This document shows, piece by piece, positions 35,399 through 48,900 of a DNA stretch of 64,000 bases. The DNA is taken from the NCBI GenBank assembly GCA_002197995.1, contig NGZR01000001.1, positions 930,001 through 994,000 of the forward strand, written 5' to 3'. Source of the stretch: Gaeumannomyces sp. JS-464 (Eukaryota > Ascomycota > Sordariomycetes > Magnaporthales > Magnaporthaceae). Numbering within the stretch: the stretch's first letter is position 1; each line of letters starts with the position of its first letter. The notes beneath the pieces were generated by a model that saw nothing but the letters and a program-made list of their open reading frames with translations, ran no database searches and was not told the origin of the DNA. The position numbers were made by a program, and so were the translations under genes.

Positions 35399-38300
35399 TT
35401 AGCTGGCACCGCCATTTGAGGCTCCCTGGGCCAAGGCCTGCTGCTGTTGCTGCTGCTGGACAAGAATCAACGCCTCCGCCTGATTCACCACTCCTGGACC
35501 AGGTTCTGCTCGTCGGGCGTGAGGTGTCCTGCCAAGCTCGAGTAGAACTGCGGTTGCTCTTGTTGCAGCCCTGTGTGTGTATGTCCGGTTAGCCTCCTGT
35601 GCCCGGCACATTCAACCTTGCCAGATCCGGGCGCGAGACTTACTCAATAGTGCTGTCCTGAAAATCTGATAGGGCTCGAGCTTCTCCAGGGGTGTCTCCA
35701 GGAGGAGAGAATGCTCGCCCAGCTCGTCGTCGGACTCGCGTCCTTCTTGTAAGCTGCCAAACTTCTGTGCCTGTGAATCGAGTGTGTCAGCAACAGACTT
35801 GAAAAATGCGCATGCTGCTATGGCACGGCCTGGACCCACTTCTTCGTCCAGGAACTGAAGGTATGCGGTGCTCTCGTCCTTGACTTCAGGCTGCTCCTCT
35901 TCGGCCGTCTCGTCGGCGTTCCAGTTTGCGTCGTCCTCGTCCCACTCATCATCATCGTCCTCGTAGTCGTACGTGCCGGCGTCGAGCGTGTAGTCATCCT
36001 TCAAGGCCTCGGCACGGTCTAGAGAATTATTCGTCAGTTCCAGCCGTTCAAAGCCGAGGGGCAAGTGCAGTCAGTGGGCGTTGTGGATGGCTTACTCTTC
36101 TCGGCGGTGGGAAGGGTTCGAAAGAGGATGGTGATGCCCTGCGAGGAGTTTTCGTCAGTACAATGGCTTCGGTCGGCGTCACGTGAATCAAGCAGAGCCG
36201 CGCATCGCGGCGCGGGCCGGCGACTGTATTTACCTGGAGGAGACGAGGCCAGCCTATAGACACGCTCGGGGGTATCTGATCTGGGTTGATGCCCAAAAGG
36301 GCCACAATGGCAACAATGCAGAGCTTCTTATCGTGCACGCGCGAGAAGTGCTCCATGTGCTGAACCACAGGCTGAAAAACTTATTGGTCCATCCCTTGGC
36401 CTCAAGGATTTGCAGCGCGAGGGTTGGGTGGTAGTAGATGGCGTTGATGACCATTTCCATCAAGTGGATCTTAACCGACTTGTTCTTGAGATCCTGCGTC
36501 GTGATGATGTTCATGGCCATGGTGATAAAGCCCTCGATGTAGTTGTCGATGTGGTCACGGAGACTGAGCATCATGGCCTCGGCCAGCTTGCACGCGCAGA
36601 TCCTGTCGACATTGCCGACCTTGGGGTCTTCGAACATGACCTTGACCATGTCGAATAGCGCGTGTGTGTACTCCGGGGACTGCACCAGGTGCGGCGCGCC
36701 GTACTGGACAAAGTTGTCGAGCGCCGGCAGCATGTCCTCGAGGTAAAGCTCGGCTCCCGACTTGAACGTCCTGTGGATGTGCTCAAAGGCCTTCCACATG
36801 ATGGGGGAGATGGACTTTGCGGCAAATGTGCAACTGTCGATGATCTCAAACACTTCGTTATAGAGGTCTGGCCAAGACATGACGGCGGGAGTTAGCAGGG
36901 GCTTTGGGATTTCCTTGTGCGCCGCGTGGCGTAGACAAAAAAGTATAAAAAGTACAGCAAAAAGGAGCTGGGGTTTTCTTACCGTAAAGCTTGTTCTCCA
37001 GAGTGATCTCAATAACGGGCATGAGGATGGCCTCAATGGCCTGCAGAACCTCGGGCGTGCTCTCGAGAGTGAGTATCAGCGTGCCGATTGTCTGCAAGAC
37101 GCCGAGAGCTGTGATGCTCTTGTCGTCGAGGAAGTCGTTGTAGTCGTCCGCGTCATCGCGTCCCCCGTTCTTCTCCAGCAGCTCGCGCACAATGCGGAGA
37201 TACGTGTCCCGGAGCTGCTGGCTGAGGGCGACGGCGAAGGGCGTCAGCTCCTTGGCGAACACCTCGACAAAGTCCTCCATGACGTTGGCGAGCGCGTCAA
37301 TATCGGCCTCGTTGGCCAGCTTGAGAAGCTGCTGCATGATTGTCGGGATGCTCGTCTGCATACCCCTCCTGATGATGTCGTGCCTGATAAGGGGCTGCAG
37401 CGCAAGCGCGGCCGTCACACGGACGGGCAGGGCTGGGTCGGCCATGCACTCGAGGATGTGCCGGTAGATGGTCAGGAGGTTGTTCTGGTCCTTGAAGTTG
37501 AGCTGCTCAAACTTCTCAATGGTGTCACAGGCCCGCGCGCGCAGGAAGCCCTCGGTGCTGGTGAAATCGGGGAAGACGTATCGAACGATGAAATACTCGA
37601 CCTGGTCCGCAATGGGGCTCTTCTTGCTCAGGAGAACGGGGGCCAGAGTGCCAATCATGCGCAAAGCACCCTCCTTGGCGATGTGGTTTTTGCTGCCCTC
37701 GGCCGCCTGCTCGTACTCGTTGACGACATTGTTGATAAACTGGAGGACCTCGAACGTCTGTTTCCGTCGGTTCTTGGTCAGGTTGACCAGGAAGTTGGTG
37801 GCCGAGACGTCCGGGGACGAGACCTCCTCGTAGAAGTTGAGTTTCCTGTGGAGGTACTCCTCCGGCTGGTCCTCGAAGTTGAGGATGTCGTCCTCGGACA
37901 GACACAGGACGGGGAAGATGAAGTGCTGGATCAGATTGTTCAGATCCGGCTTCAGATGCGCCCACATCTCCTTTGGCTTAACACACTCGTCCAGGAAGAC
38001 GATTATATGAGAGGCAGGGCCTGCTCAGCCATGCCGTCTTGGCAACCCACTTCTCGATCTCGGCGAGGTAGTGTTTGAGAATCGCGGGCGCAATCGTAGT
38101 CGAGAATTCTTGGGCGAACTTGATCTCGTTTTTGGCCTCTTTGCTGAAGGCCTCGGGGTTGCCATGCCTACCATGCATCATCCTAGCGTTAGCAGCCTCG
38201 CTGGCGCCCCAGGGGTCTGGCAGAACGTGGAGGGATCGGAGGGCGGGATGCTCACCTCTGATACAGACGGTTCAGGTTGTACAAGGCCCACTTCTTGGCC

Positions 38301-39507
38301 TTCCACCAGTGATGCTTCTCCCGCTCCGGGCCGTCATCGACCATGGCCGTGGCAGGAACGCCCCTTGCGGCGGTCCGCAGGAAGATGTCGCACCAAGACA
38401 TGTTGACGTCCTGGCGCATGAGGCTACCGGGGAGGTCGAGCTGATGCGACACAATATCATGTTAGAGAGCACAAGCGTGTGGAGAACAAGCGGGATACAA
38501 GACGCAGATGGCAGATGATGATGACAAGGACGGTGGCGTCAAATCTCAATAGCACAGGCGCAGAGGTCAACTTACAAAGGTTGCGTGCTTGTAGGCCTTG
38601 AGGGCAATGTGCAGCATCTCCCCGCGTCGTCGCTCTCTTGAACAACAAGCTCCCTGCAGATCTCAAGCAGGCGCGGGAAGCTGGCCTCGACGATGTCCCG
38701 CAAGCGCGCCTTGTTCTCGATATCATTGGGCTTGAAGCGATAGGCACGGCAGATGGCAAGTAGGCACTGCAGGCCGGCCAGGACCCTGTCCTTGTCGTTG
38801 GTGCCGAGCAACTCGGCCGTGTAGTTCATAAACGCCGGCCACTTTTCGGGGTAGTCCCAGTGCAGGATGCGCTGGAGGATGGGGACGAGGTTCTGGCGGA
38901 TGGTGCCCTGGGACGCGGCCAGGAGCGGCAGCAGCCGGTCCTTGAACCGCGTCTTCTCGTCTTCGGGTATCGTGGGCTCATTGGTGATGTTCTGCTCTGG
39001 GACCACGCGCGATTGACTCGGTTCTTGAGGTAGATGACAGCTAGAGAGAGGTTGGAAAAGCGGGTTTCAGTCAGCACCCTCGATCCATCATTTTGGTGCT
39101 TCCCCCCGCCCTCGCACAGAATCTCGCATCGGGCGTTGGGGCGGGGCGGGGGAGGGAAGGGCGGCCGTACTTCCCAAGCGCACGTCCGGTGCCTGATCCG
39201 TCTCGAGGATGTTGACGAGGCAGTCGATGAAACCTGGTTGTTGTTCGGCCTAGCAGCCAGAGAGCGGGAGCCAAGGGCGATTAGCGGCGACGACGAGGGG
39301 CAGGCGGGTGGGCCGCCGCCAGGGTTGCAAACACGACAGGAAAGTAAACAAGCGGAGGCGTCCGACGGGAGCAAGGCCCGAAGCGAGAGCACAGAGGCGC
39401 AGCCAGACAATGCGTACCTGCTTCAGCTCGAGCTCGCCCCGCTTCCTTATGTCGGCGACGGGGTCGAGCGTCGCGAGGACGCAGTTCCGAACCGTGGCCG
39501 GGTCCAT
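35399..39507 (-). CDS. Importin-7/8-type karyopherin (Nmd5/Sxm1 family), frame-broken
   Basis: A beta-karyopherin that carries proteins such as ribosomal and transcription factors into the nucleus in a Ran-dependent manner. Nine minus-strand exons: 39507-39418, 39249-39171, 39040-38576, 38440-38256, 38167-36983, 36867-36234, 36138-36096, 36018-35644 and 35570-35399, about 1,077 residues. The N-terminus reads MDPATVRNCVLATLD, then FIDCLVNILETDQAPDVR and VIYLKNRVNRAW (importin-beta N-terminal HEAT region). HEAT repeats follow, including ILHWDYPEKWPAFM and SEDDILNFEDQPEEYLHRK. A strongly acidic stretch (DYEDDDDEWDEDDANWNADE) near residue 920 and a Gln-rich C-terminus end it. Breaks near 39004, 38617, 38005, 36375 and 35498 need single-base or small corrections. 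The yeast paralogues Nmd5 and Sxm1 are equally close by eye. Confidence 0.9.
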
Positions 39508-41613
39508 CTTTGGACGAGGCGGAGAGGCCGCGGGTGGGAGACTGCGCAAGGGAGGGGCGGGAGGACAGCGAGCAAAAGGCACAAACGCCTCGGACAGCAA
39601 TGAAAGAAAAAAGAGAAGAAAAAAGGCGTCGAGAAAGACGAGGCCAAGAGACCGAGACGGGGAGACGAGGCGTGCGGCAGCTGGGAGGCGCTTGGCCCGC
39701 GTCTGCTCTTGCGGTTGCGGTTGACGGTCGTCTTGTGGTGATGGAGGGTTGGAAAAAAGGCGGTCCCGCACTATGTTGGTGGTGGTGGGCGGCAGCGGCA
39801 GAATTTTGAACACTTTGCGGTGCGAGTTAGGAGATGACCTGGGCGAGCCCAGTGTGAGCTGCTGCTGCTGGCACCACCTAGAAAGAAAAAAAAACTAGAG
39901 CCAAAATTTGGGTGGTGTTGATTGCGACCTCCTGCTGTGCGCCATCGACCAGGAACCCAACTGCTCTGCCAAACCTGCTGTGTGGGCGGGCAGGCACGTC
40001 GAATGGCAGCGCGGCAGCTGCCAGGCATGAGCGGGCGAGATGGCGGGGCACCATGCAGAAACAACGAGTCCCCAATTTTCTTGCTACCTATTTACCCTTC
40101 CATGGTACTTATCTTTTTTCTGTCGCTATCTTGCTTCGGGTTTCCATTCTGCCACCTCACAATCAAAAGAACATTCGCCTTTTCCATTTAACCTCCAATC
40201 ATCGCGTTAAGAATCGCTACCCGTCTGCCGCCATCACCTTTTGCACAGGCGGGCGGTTGGCTCGACTTCACCCGCGCCCGAAATCGACCAGGATGCAAGG
40301 GATGATGCCGGAGACCGGCGTAGACCACCTGTGCTGTGCGTAGGTAGTGCACATACTGCAATCAGCACCGAGGTTCTAACGCAGGACTCGCAGGGTCCAG
40401 AATCCGCGTGCGCTCGCCATCGAGGACGCGACTGAATGCAGGGCGTAATCGTGCAGGGTTTGATCGAAGGTGGTGGGTGGGTGGCTTGATGCCATAGATG
40501 CTCCTCATGCCTATCTCAAGTCACGGCGTGCCATCGTTTCCCCAGCGGCGGCTGCACTGACGGCAGAAAGGAGGGGTAAAGTTTGGTCTAACCGCATGGC
40601 TGTTCCTGAATATTGAATTGGACCCTGCCCGACCGCAGGTGGCAGTTATGTGCTCCGACTTTTTATTCCGTGTTTGGGCAATTTTGACGTAATCCATTTC
40701 GTTAATTTTTTTTTTTTTCAAAGCTCTCCTTCCCTACGAGTTTTTTTTTTTTCCTTTTTTTTTTTTTTTTTTCCTCCTTTTTTTCCCCCTCGTAGTTCCT
40801 TTCAAACAAAACCAAACTGCGCTCGTCGTCAAAACAGGAATCAACCACCTAGACCGACACCTCGGCGCCCATGGACGGATCTGGGCCCGAACCAGCAACG
40901 AGCCCGTCAGTGGGAATTGCGACTTTTGCCACGGCTTAACTCAACTGGGACCCCTGGACTTGTGGCACCCACGATGGACGGGAGGGGGCCTGCGCCACCG
41001 CTGATGCTTATCCCGGAGATTCGACCGTCTCACGATGTGAAACTTTTGCAGGAGGATGGAAGGGAGAGACGACCGGATATCCAAGCGATATCATAAATGG
41101 TAAGCTCAAAAGAAAATCGGCTTCGGCATCTATGCCTTTATTCCAGGCATGCATCCCATCCAACGACCACGGAGATCTCCTGCTGTGGGTGGGTGGGTGA
41201 GAGTGCACGTGGTGGATGCCCTCCCCATCCATCAGAAAGACCAATGGTGTCTCCCTCGCCGCCGCCCAGGAGAATCTGACAGGCAAGCTAAGAAGCCAAA
41301 AGGCAGCGAGCCCTAGACCACATGCAAGCCTCATGGTCCGAGCGCACCAATGGCCCCAATCCATCCATCCATCCATCCACCATTCTGCAGACTTGGCAGC
41401 GTGGCGGCCAAAAGCGAAAAAAAAATAGTTATCGTGCCATTCACCATCACCTACGATCGCCTGCTCGATCTGGTGCCACCCATGATCAGCAATCTTTGAA
41501 AGGGCAGCCAGCCCCTCAGGGGCGGCGGCCCGGGAAAAGCTCTGCGACGCTAGCGTCGTGAGGGAAGCGGCAGGGAAAATGACTTTCCCATACGAAAAGC
41601 GGACGATCGGCGA

Positions 41614-41674
<61 letters not shown>

Positions 41675-44540
41675 GGCGATGTTCTCTGGGCCTGAACAGG
41701 AGCAAAATAGGCAGATGGCCAGATCCGGACGGGGATGCAATCTAGATGCCGACAGGGCGAAAGGGGTGAAATTACGACGAAAAATAAAAACTTAAAACAC
41801 AAGAAACCTGTCGGCGAAGCCGGCAGACGTCCTGATTGCCAGCATGACCCAGCATCTCTCTCGATGTGCTGGAAGAAACGTTCAAAGGCCGCTCTCAAAC
41901 TAGGACAACCCGGCGGAAACATCACGTGATCACGACTCCCTTTATGCTTTGCTGGTAACCCGCACTTTGATCAACCATTTATTCAAGACACGGAGAGATC
42001 GACAGAGGAAGCCAAATGCACAGCGACAGTTCATTGGCCTGTTTGGACATAATGGTTCAAAAACGCGCCTGAGATAACATGCCAAGAAAGATGCAAAGCC
42101 CATCGCCGACCCAGATAACAGAGTGACATACATGCATGGAGTGGAAGAGACAATGCCTGAACCCCGCTGAACTCGGGGACTCCGAACCACGCAAAACCAA
42201 CCCAGCCAGACTCAGGTAGCTGATACCTCAAGTGTCAACGTGCCAAGCTACGACCGTCATCAGCAAAACTCTGCACCATGCGAGGACCATGCTTCCAAGC
42301 CCGGGAATCGGGGATGATCCCGGACCATGTTCACGTAATGCCATTGCTTGATTCGGGAGTCAGGACTTACCAAGAAAAAAAGAACAAGAAAAAAAAGCAG
42401 GGAACTGACATACATATCAGAGAGCGCCCTAGACAGCGCTGCGAACACTGTTCCAAGAGGAGAGTCCGAGTCCACACAAGAATCCTGGAGAAAGTCGACA
42501 GTACCATGTATCAAGTTGGCTGTGGGGCTGCGCAGAAGGCCATTGCTGAACGACCGAGGCAAGGCGAGGTTCAATTGGGAAATCCCACGGGTCGGCACGG
42601 TGAAAGGGTCAGGAACAGTGTTGATGGAGCAAGCAGAGATGGCGATGTCGAAGAGTGTTGCGAATGCCGGGGATTGAGCCTGCGAGATCAATGCACCACA
42701 TGGGTCCAAAGAAGTGTGGGAATTGTTGATATCCCGAAGACAAGGCCACTGATGGCTGCGTCACGTGCACCACAGGGGCTGGCGGATGTTGGTGATGTCG
42801 GTGATAGGGCCAAGTGCTCCCACTCTGGACAGAGCCTGTGTATCCAAAAGATATCCCGAGTGTGCAGGGTTCTGCGACAGGAATCAGAAGCAAGAGGAGT
42901 CGACAAAAAAAAGGCAGTCCACTCCTTGAAATTCTGTTGAAGGGCCCAGTGGTGCACAGCGGATGGACTTGCTTTCCTCGCTGGAGCTTACCCTTTCAAG
43001 CTTCTGTCATACTCCCTTTCAGGAGTCAAGCCACCAAGACTCAGCCAGCGGCAATCACGCACGCAAGGCGAGTAAGTCTGGTCTGGCGAGTGGTAGCCAC
43101 TCGAGGGAATGATCAAAGAAGTTCAGACCCTGTCCTGTCCGGAAGCACTCAGGCTTGTGATGAATGAGGTCCCAAGGGTACCGTTTTCTCCAGGGCCCAG
43201 GAAGGGCACACATCCTGGGTCAGCTGAACTGTGATGCTGGCCAAACAGGGCTCCTGTCCATGAGTGAGACGACCAGTATCCGAGAGGAAGATCCAAGGTT
43301 CCCAGGCTCCAGAGATCCAGAAGAATTGAAGTCGAGTCCAGGAGGGGTAGAGAGGCCAGGCTTCCAGTGCTAGAATGTCAGCGAGTCAAAAGGGGATATG
43401 TGAGGGGTAGTCAGGCAATGCAAAGAATCCGTCATGGGAGGTGTCCGAGTAGGCAGGTAAATCAGGTAGATAGGAATCCTTGCAGATGGTCAATTGTTAT
43501 ATACAAGGTCGGGGGGTATATCACTCACCTTGCTGTCCGCGATCTCGGCCTTACCTGGCAGGTACCGGAACCAACCCAAAAGAAGACAGGTGTCACGCCG
43601 GATCCTTGAGCATCTTTGGTGGGAAGGGGGAAACAAGCAGAGAGATCAGATGACGAGCAGCTCGTCGTCTGCAAGTCAAGTGTTGGCCGGGATCCGGACA
43701 GCAAGGGGTCGAGAACCTCGGGAGCCAACGCGGGAGACCTGGATGGGGTGTGAAGTGTCGCCTTCGCATCCCATCCTTGGGTCCTTGGTCCAGATATTAA
43801 GAGATCCAACAAAAAGGGTGCCGTACAGAACGCTGGTATCCCGTAACATGAATAAGAAAAACAGGCGAGCAACCCAAAGGGACAAACCCCCCAAACACAT
43901 GAAGCCGTGAAAAGAAAACCCAAAACCCAATCATGAATATGTCCTTGTGCGCCGATCCAGAGTATGCACTCTTGTAGAAGGCGACCCCCCAACTGGGGAA
44001 ATGCCGAAGGGGAAGGAGAAAAAAAAAAACCTCGTGGCCAGTAGGTATCCCGGGAGTAGCAGCGTAAAAACTCGTGTGAGCAGCCAAGCTGGCCTCAATG
44101 GTGTCATGTTCGGGGACAGCGTCCCGCATGGCACCTGTGCAGTGAAAAGAAGTTCGATCCTGGGTCGCATCCTCAAGGGTAAAAAGGCAAGCAACAGTCC
44201 CTTCGGGAGCTCCGAAGGGGGTCTGGCGGCTGGTCCCTGGTTGGCGTGGTCTATTTTCGATTTGAATGTCCCAACGGGTAGAGAGAAACGGGATTCTGAT
44301 TCCCGGGGTCCGTTCCAAGGGCGCGAAAAGAAGGCGGCGATGTCCGGTAATGAAGCAAGCAAAGCGCCAAGCGCAGCGGTCCTGGGCAGAGCTGGGGGAG
44401 GGGCGTGTTGGGCGGTGGCTTCGAAAAGCACGCAGCAAAGGTCTGAACTCACGAGACTCCCAGTGGTCTCATCGCGAAGCCAAGGCGGGGTGGTTGGGAG
44501 GGCTGCCGGCACCAGAGAAGAAATGTCTCAGGGATGCGAC
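39508..44540. other. Five-kilobase stretch without a recognisable gene
   Basis: I translated the larger open frames on both strands and found no conserved motif or good exon chain. It has T runs near 40708-40719 and 40740-40782, a CCAT repeat at about 41365-41380 and a TC microsatellite at 41621-41672. The first part is the karyopherin promoter; the last few hundred bases are the 3' side of the RfeG-like gene. Confidence 0.45.
41621..41672. repeat. (TC)26 microsatellite
   Basis: A perfect TC run of 52 bases in non-coding DNA, complementary in sequence to the GA run at 4396-4515. Confidence 0.95.
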
Positions 44541-45932
44541 TCATCGCCGGGTGGTGTTGCTGTAACGCTGCTCCCCACGGTTATGGTCCCGGCGGGCAGG
44601 AGGTTGGTTTCCACTGTTTGCGACTTGTTGAGTTTCTGCACTGGCTGCGGTAGGGGTCGCCGAGGCGCGGGAACGGGAGGGGTCTGGATTTTCATACTGT
44701 TGATCTAGGCCTGGGTTGCTGAAACCTGTTGAGCCTGCTGGGGACGCTACAAAATCAGAGGTCGTGTTCGTAGGGGAGGTGGCAGCTGGGTACGCACCAC
44801 GGCCGTGGAAGACATCTCGGGACTGGGCACCCGAGGCATCGTAGGCAGCGCCGGCTGGCGGAGGTGGCGCTCCAGCGTGGCCCATGTAGTAACCAGCTGG
44901 CTGTGCCACGTAGCCGCCGGCCTGAGTGGTCGGAGGGTACTGGCCCTGGGCTGCCCTCTGGAGGTCACCCATGTACTGCTGCTGTGCGCCCTGGCCGAAG
45001 TTCATCCCGGTGGCCATGTACGGTCCCTCTGGCGGCTGGTATCCTGCGGGCGCGTACTGTCCAGGGTTTCCTCTGGGCGGTCCATACGGATCCTGGCGGT
45101 CATCATACGGCTCTCGCGGGGGGAAGGCGTTGGGTGCCGGGTAGCCGGCGTCCCTGGGAGGGTACTGGCCGAAGCCGCCCTGGCCCGGGGCACCGTAGGG
45201 GTCGTTGAACGGAGCCTGAGGGGCTGGGAAATCACGGCTGGGGCCGGGGATGTGCTGGGCTCCGCCTGCTGGGTTGCGCAGCATCGAGTCCATGTACTTC
45301 ATCTGACCTGGAGGGCAGTTAGAACCGGGCATCGAGTCGCAGACGTCTCCTACACACGCAGCCGGATTCTGTATACCTCCTTGGGCGCCCTGGGCCCTGC
45401 GCTTCTCTTCTACCCATTTTTGGGAATCCTCCTTGAGGGACTCAATCATGGCCTGTGGCAGGACGGGTTAGCCGCGTTGTCCGTGCGTTGATTCCTGCTT
45501 GCAACCCCGCGCGAGGGATGATGGGAGCAGCAGCCAGGAGGGCACGGCGGCGTCGTCTCTCTCAATTGTAAGGGATACGCACGCTGGTCAGATTCCTGTA
45601 CGCGGTGATGTAGTAACCCTGGATGATACGATCGCCCTTCTATAGCCAGAAAAAGCAATGTCATCAGCAAAAGGTGAGCCCCAAGCTGGAGAGGGAAAAG
45701 CGATGGGCTGCTGCCCAGCGATGGTAGTTTCGAAGACAAGACTAACCTCAAGGTGACCGGGTCGTACTAGGGCATCGTTGCCCAGGTAGCGGCAGATGTC
45801 GGCAGTGATGACTTCGCGGTCGATTCCATCTCGAGGCAGGAAGTACTCATTGTTCCGCGTGGTCGGGGGTGGTTGTTGGGGAGCGCCGGCGCTGCTGGGA
45901 GGCGCGGCTCGTTGCCTGTCGTTGCGGTTCAT
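44541..45932 (-). CDS. RfeG-like putative transcriptional regulator
   Basis: Minus-strand exons 45932-45747, 45639-45583, 45452-45377 and 45307-44541 join cleanly to 361 residues with no frame break. The conserved N-terminal block reads NEYFLPRDGIDREVITADI, RYLGNDALVRPGHLEKGDRI, QGYYITAYRNLTS and AMIESLKEDSQKWVEEKRR. This matches the family annotated in Aspergillus and related fungi as transcription factor RfeG. The rest is Gly/Pro/Tyr/Gln-rich and disordered (repeated DPYGxP-type and QGQYPP segments), ending with an Arg/Asn-rich tail RGEQRYSNTTRR. No classic DNA-binding domain is visible, so the transcription-factor role is by family annotation only. The intron before the disordered part has a TCTAACT branch-like site. 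Confidence 0.85.
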
Positions 45933-48900
45933 GGTCACTGTGTTGGGTGTGATGGGCTGAGATGGCCGGGTTTCAGAGCGAGCGATGCTGGGCGTCGCTG
46001 GCAGGGGATGAAAGCTGGCAAAAGACGAGCGAAGTCGAATGCCAGAAAAATGATGCAGCTGTTTGATGTCAACTGAGGATGTTCCCAAAGGGCTGCTTTG
46101 GAGACGAGCTGGTGGGAAATGGGGGATGGATGATGGCAGCGTAGTGGGCGATTGCGATGGAAAGCGGAAGAGGAGAAGAATAGAAGAACAGGTAAGGGGA
46201 GGGGGGAAGTGGCGGGCGGATGTGGGAGAGAAAAAGTAGGCGGGCGGACCGGCTAAGGCAGCAGTGGGCAGTGGGCAGTGGGCAGTCGGATTGCGAGAGG
46301 CCAGCAAAACCCGGCCGCCTGCGCTCCGCAGGTGGGCTGGACTGCGGCCAGAGTGGGGCGCGTGGGAGGAGGGGAGGGTGGTTAGGTGTCGGTTAGGTCG
46401 TGCGTCTGGTCTGGCGCGAAGGAGGGCTGGTGGCGGCCACCTAGCGTGAAGAAAAAAAAAAAAAAGAAAAAAAAACTTGCAAGTCCTGGGGCCAACGGCA
46501 GGTCAGAGCTGCAGGACCTTTGGGTCGGGCTTCGCTGGATCGGGCTTAGGCGGCGTCACGCCGTTGGCTCGTCGCCGTACAGCCTGACGCGACGCTCAGG
46601 AGATCTCCGACCTTCTGTGTCCTGCTGCGCTGCTGCATTGCTGCACCCTGGTGGGGCCCTCCAAGGCCCAGTGGTGACAGCGCGCCGCCTGCTGATTGCA
46701 CGCAAGCTGCGACTATTGGCCGCATCTTCAGGCCCCCCAGCCCACTTTGCTGCTGCACTTTGGTGCTTCTGGCCAAGGCGGTTGGTTGGGGGGCGAGGCA
46801 CCGCGCAGTGAGGCAGACACACACGCCCGGAACCAAGGAGGCCGCCCTTGCACGCACGCGCGCACGCACGCACGCACCACCACCACGCACGCATACACAC
46901 ACACACCACACTCTCACACACATACCACAGTCGAGGGAGGTTCGGCTGCGTGGACCATGATGGTTGGCTACCACGACCCTGCCCGTCCTGCAGTAGTCAT
47001 TAATCGGGTGCATGCCTGGCTGCGGTGCTTTGCCACCCAGGAGATCCTGGACGAGAGCGGCGCACCACGCCGGCGAATACAACGTCGGTTTGCTTGTCCG
47101 CCTGCCTGCCTCCTCTGCGCCCGCCCACGCTGCCCCTCGCCCGCGCCCTTTTTCCACCGTCTGTCGTCCTTGTTGAGGAACGACGGGCAGGCATTGGCTG
47201 GGCAGAGTCGGAGAATCAATGTCATAAGTGCGACGCCTGTTGGGCTCGGTTGGGTTGCTGCTCGTGGCAGCCCAATTGGACCAGAGACCCCACAGCAATA
47301 GATTCACCGACTATGGAAATAAATGGACACAACACCATCCATTGGGGGATGGCAGCGCGACGAAACTTTTTCGCTTTGATTGAGTCGGGGCACAGTCTGG
47401 CCAAGGGGACCCTATCGTTTCGCTGGCCCTTTGGTGTTGTGCTCATCCTCTGCTGTGAGCTAAACTGCGCTAGCCGCCTGCACAGATCCCGAGGCGACGA
47501 CCGAGCCCAGACGGGGCGAGCAGGAGGAAGGAGGACCCATCGGTGAGCCGATTCGGCAGCAGCGGCTGCCCGTGTGCACGCAGGACGCCCATTGATTTTC
47601 GCAGCCGGGGGGCACAAGCGCTTGCACAAAATCGAGCATAGCCCAAAAGGCCCCGCTCGTGTTAGCGTGGAGCCAAGTCTCCCGCCCAGGCCCCTGCTGC
47701 GTCCCAAGTCGACGGCTAACACAGGCCTAAAATCCATAAAATCAATGGTCCCACGGCAGTTTGGCCGGCTTCACCCACCGTCTTTTCTTGACGGGCAGCC
47801 CAAGCCCAACCAACCCATTGCTCCCAGTGATGCCCGGGATGACAGGCGGTCCACCACCGCCTGTCGCCCGTCAGTTTTCGACAGAGCATTGGGCATTTAT
47901 TTGCCTCATCGCGGTCCGATAATCTCCATGACCCGAGATCCGTCTCGTTGCCTGTCCGCTGTCAGCCAGCCTGCCTACCAGCCTGCCCGCCGGCTGCATG
48001 ATGGCTGGGAGGCCGGCTGGCCAGCCTGCTTCGCTTGTGCCCTCTTGGGCTGGTCGAGCCACACAACACCTGTGACGTGTCCGCTGCTCACTTGCCTCGC
48101 AGGACCGGGGTATGCTTTTGTTCCGTCGCGGCGCTTGCATTCTCCAGCCGAGCAGGTACACAGCTTGTCTCGCCACCCGCCTGCTGATTGCTTTTGGCTT
48201 CCGTCTGTCCGCCCATTTCATTTGTTTGGGGGTTTCATGACGGCACTCTCCCATGTCCCAGAACGGTCCCGTGCAGCAGCACCTCTGGGGCATTACTGGC
48301 CCGACGGGCACCTCAGGTGGTGGCCGGCTTTGGCGGGCGGGAGCCTCTGGTTGGGCAGTGTGACTTTGCCAGAAAAGTGCGCGCAGCACAACGGGAACGG
48401 ATGCTGTGACATAGGCTGGGACAGGTTGGGCATCGACGCAGTCAAGCCCAACTGGCCGCGCCAGCACCGCACACGAGGGGCGAAAAGGTCAAGACATCTC
48501 CAGCCATCCTGTACCACCCTCCGCAGCAAAGAATATTGGTGCTGCATGCAGGAGGGTAGTACTTCGTCGACAGGTGGGTGGCATGTAGGTACGTACATAC
48601 CTTGCTGATATGGCGGGCCACTAGAGGCGCCAGTGAACTTCTAGCCATCAGATAGCCGTACGTAAGCAGACAGACTCTCGTGCATCCCACGTCACCTAAT
48701 CCCTGCTGGGGCGATTATCGTGTATCTGATAGCACGCGTGAAAAGGGGTTCGTCCCTGGCGATGCGGCAGAGATGCTGCAGCCCAGAGTACAACATTGCC
48801 CTGTGCGCCCACCAGCCGGACCTGGCCCTAATAAGAGATCGAACGAGGGCCTCTGCCAGGGCAGCAGAAATAAAGTCGCACAAGCAAACAATAATCCCGG

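Noticed and set aside
36879..38078. 399-codon plus-strand open frame
   Set aside because: Antisense to the largest karyopherin exon and introns; the minus-strand product is clearly the real protein.
47574..48608. 344-codon plus-strand open frame
   Set aside because: No conserved motif and Trp/Cys/Pro-rich random-looking sequence; not supported as a gene.
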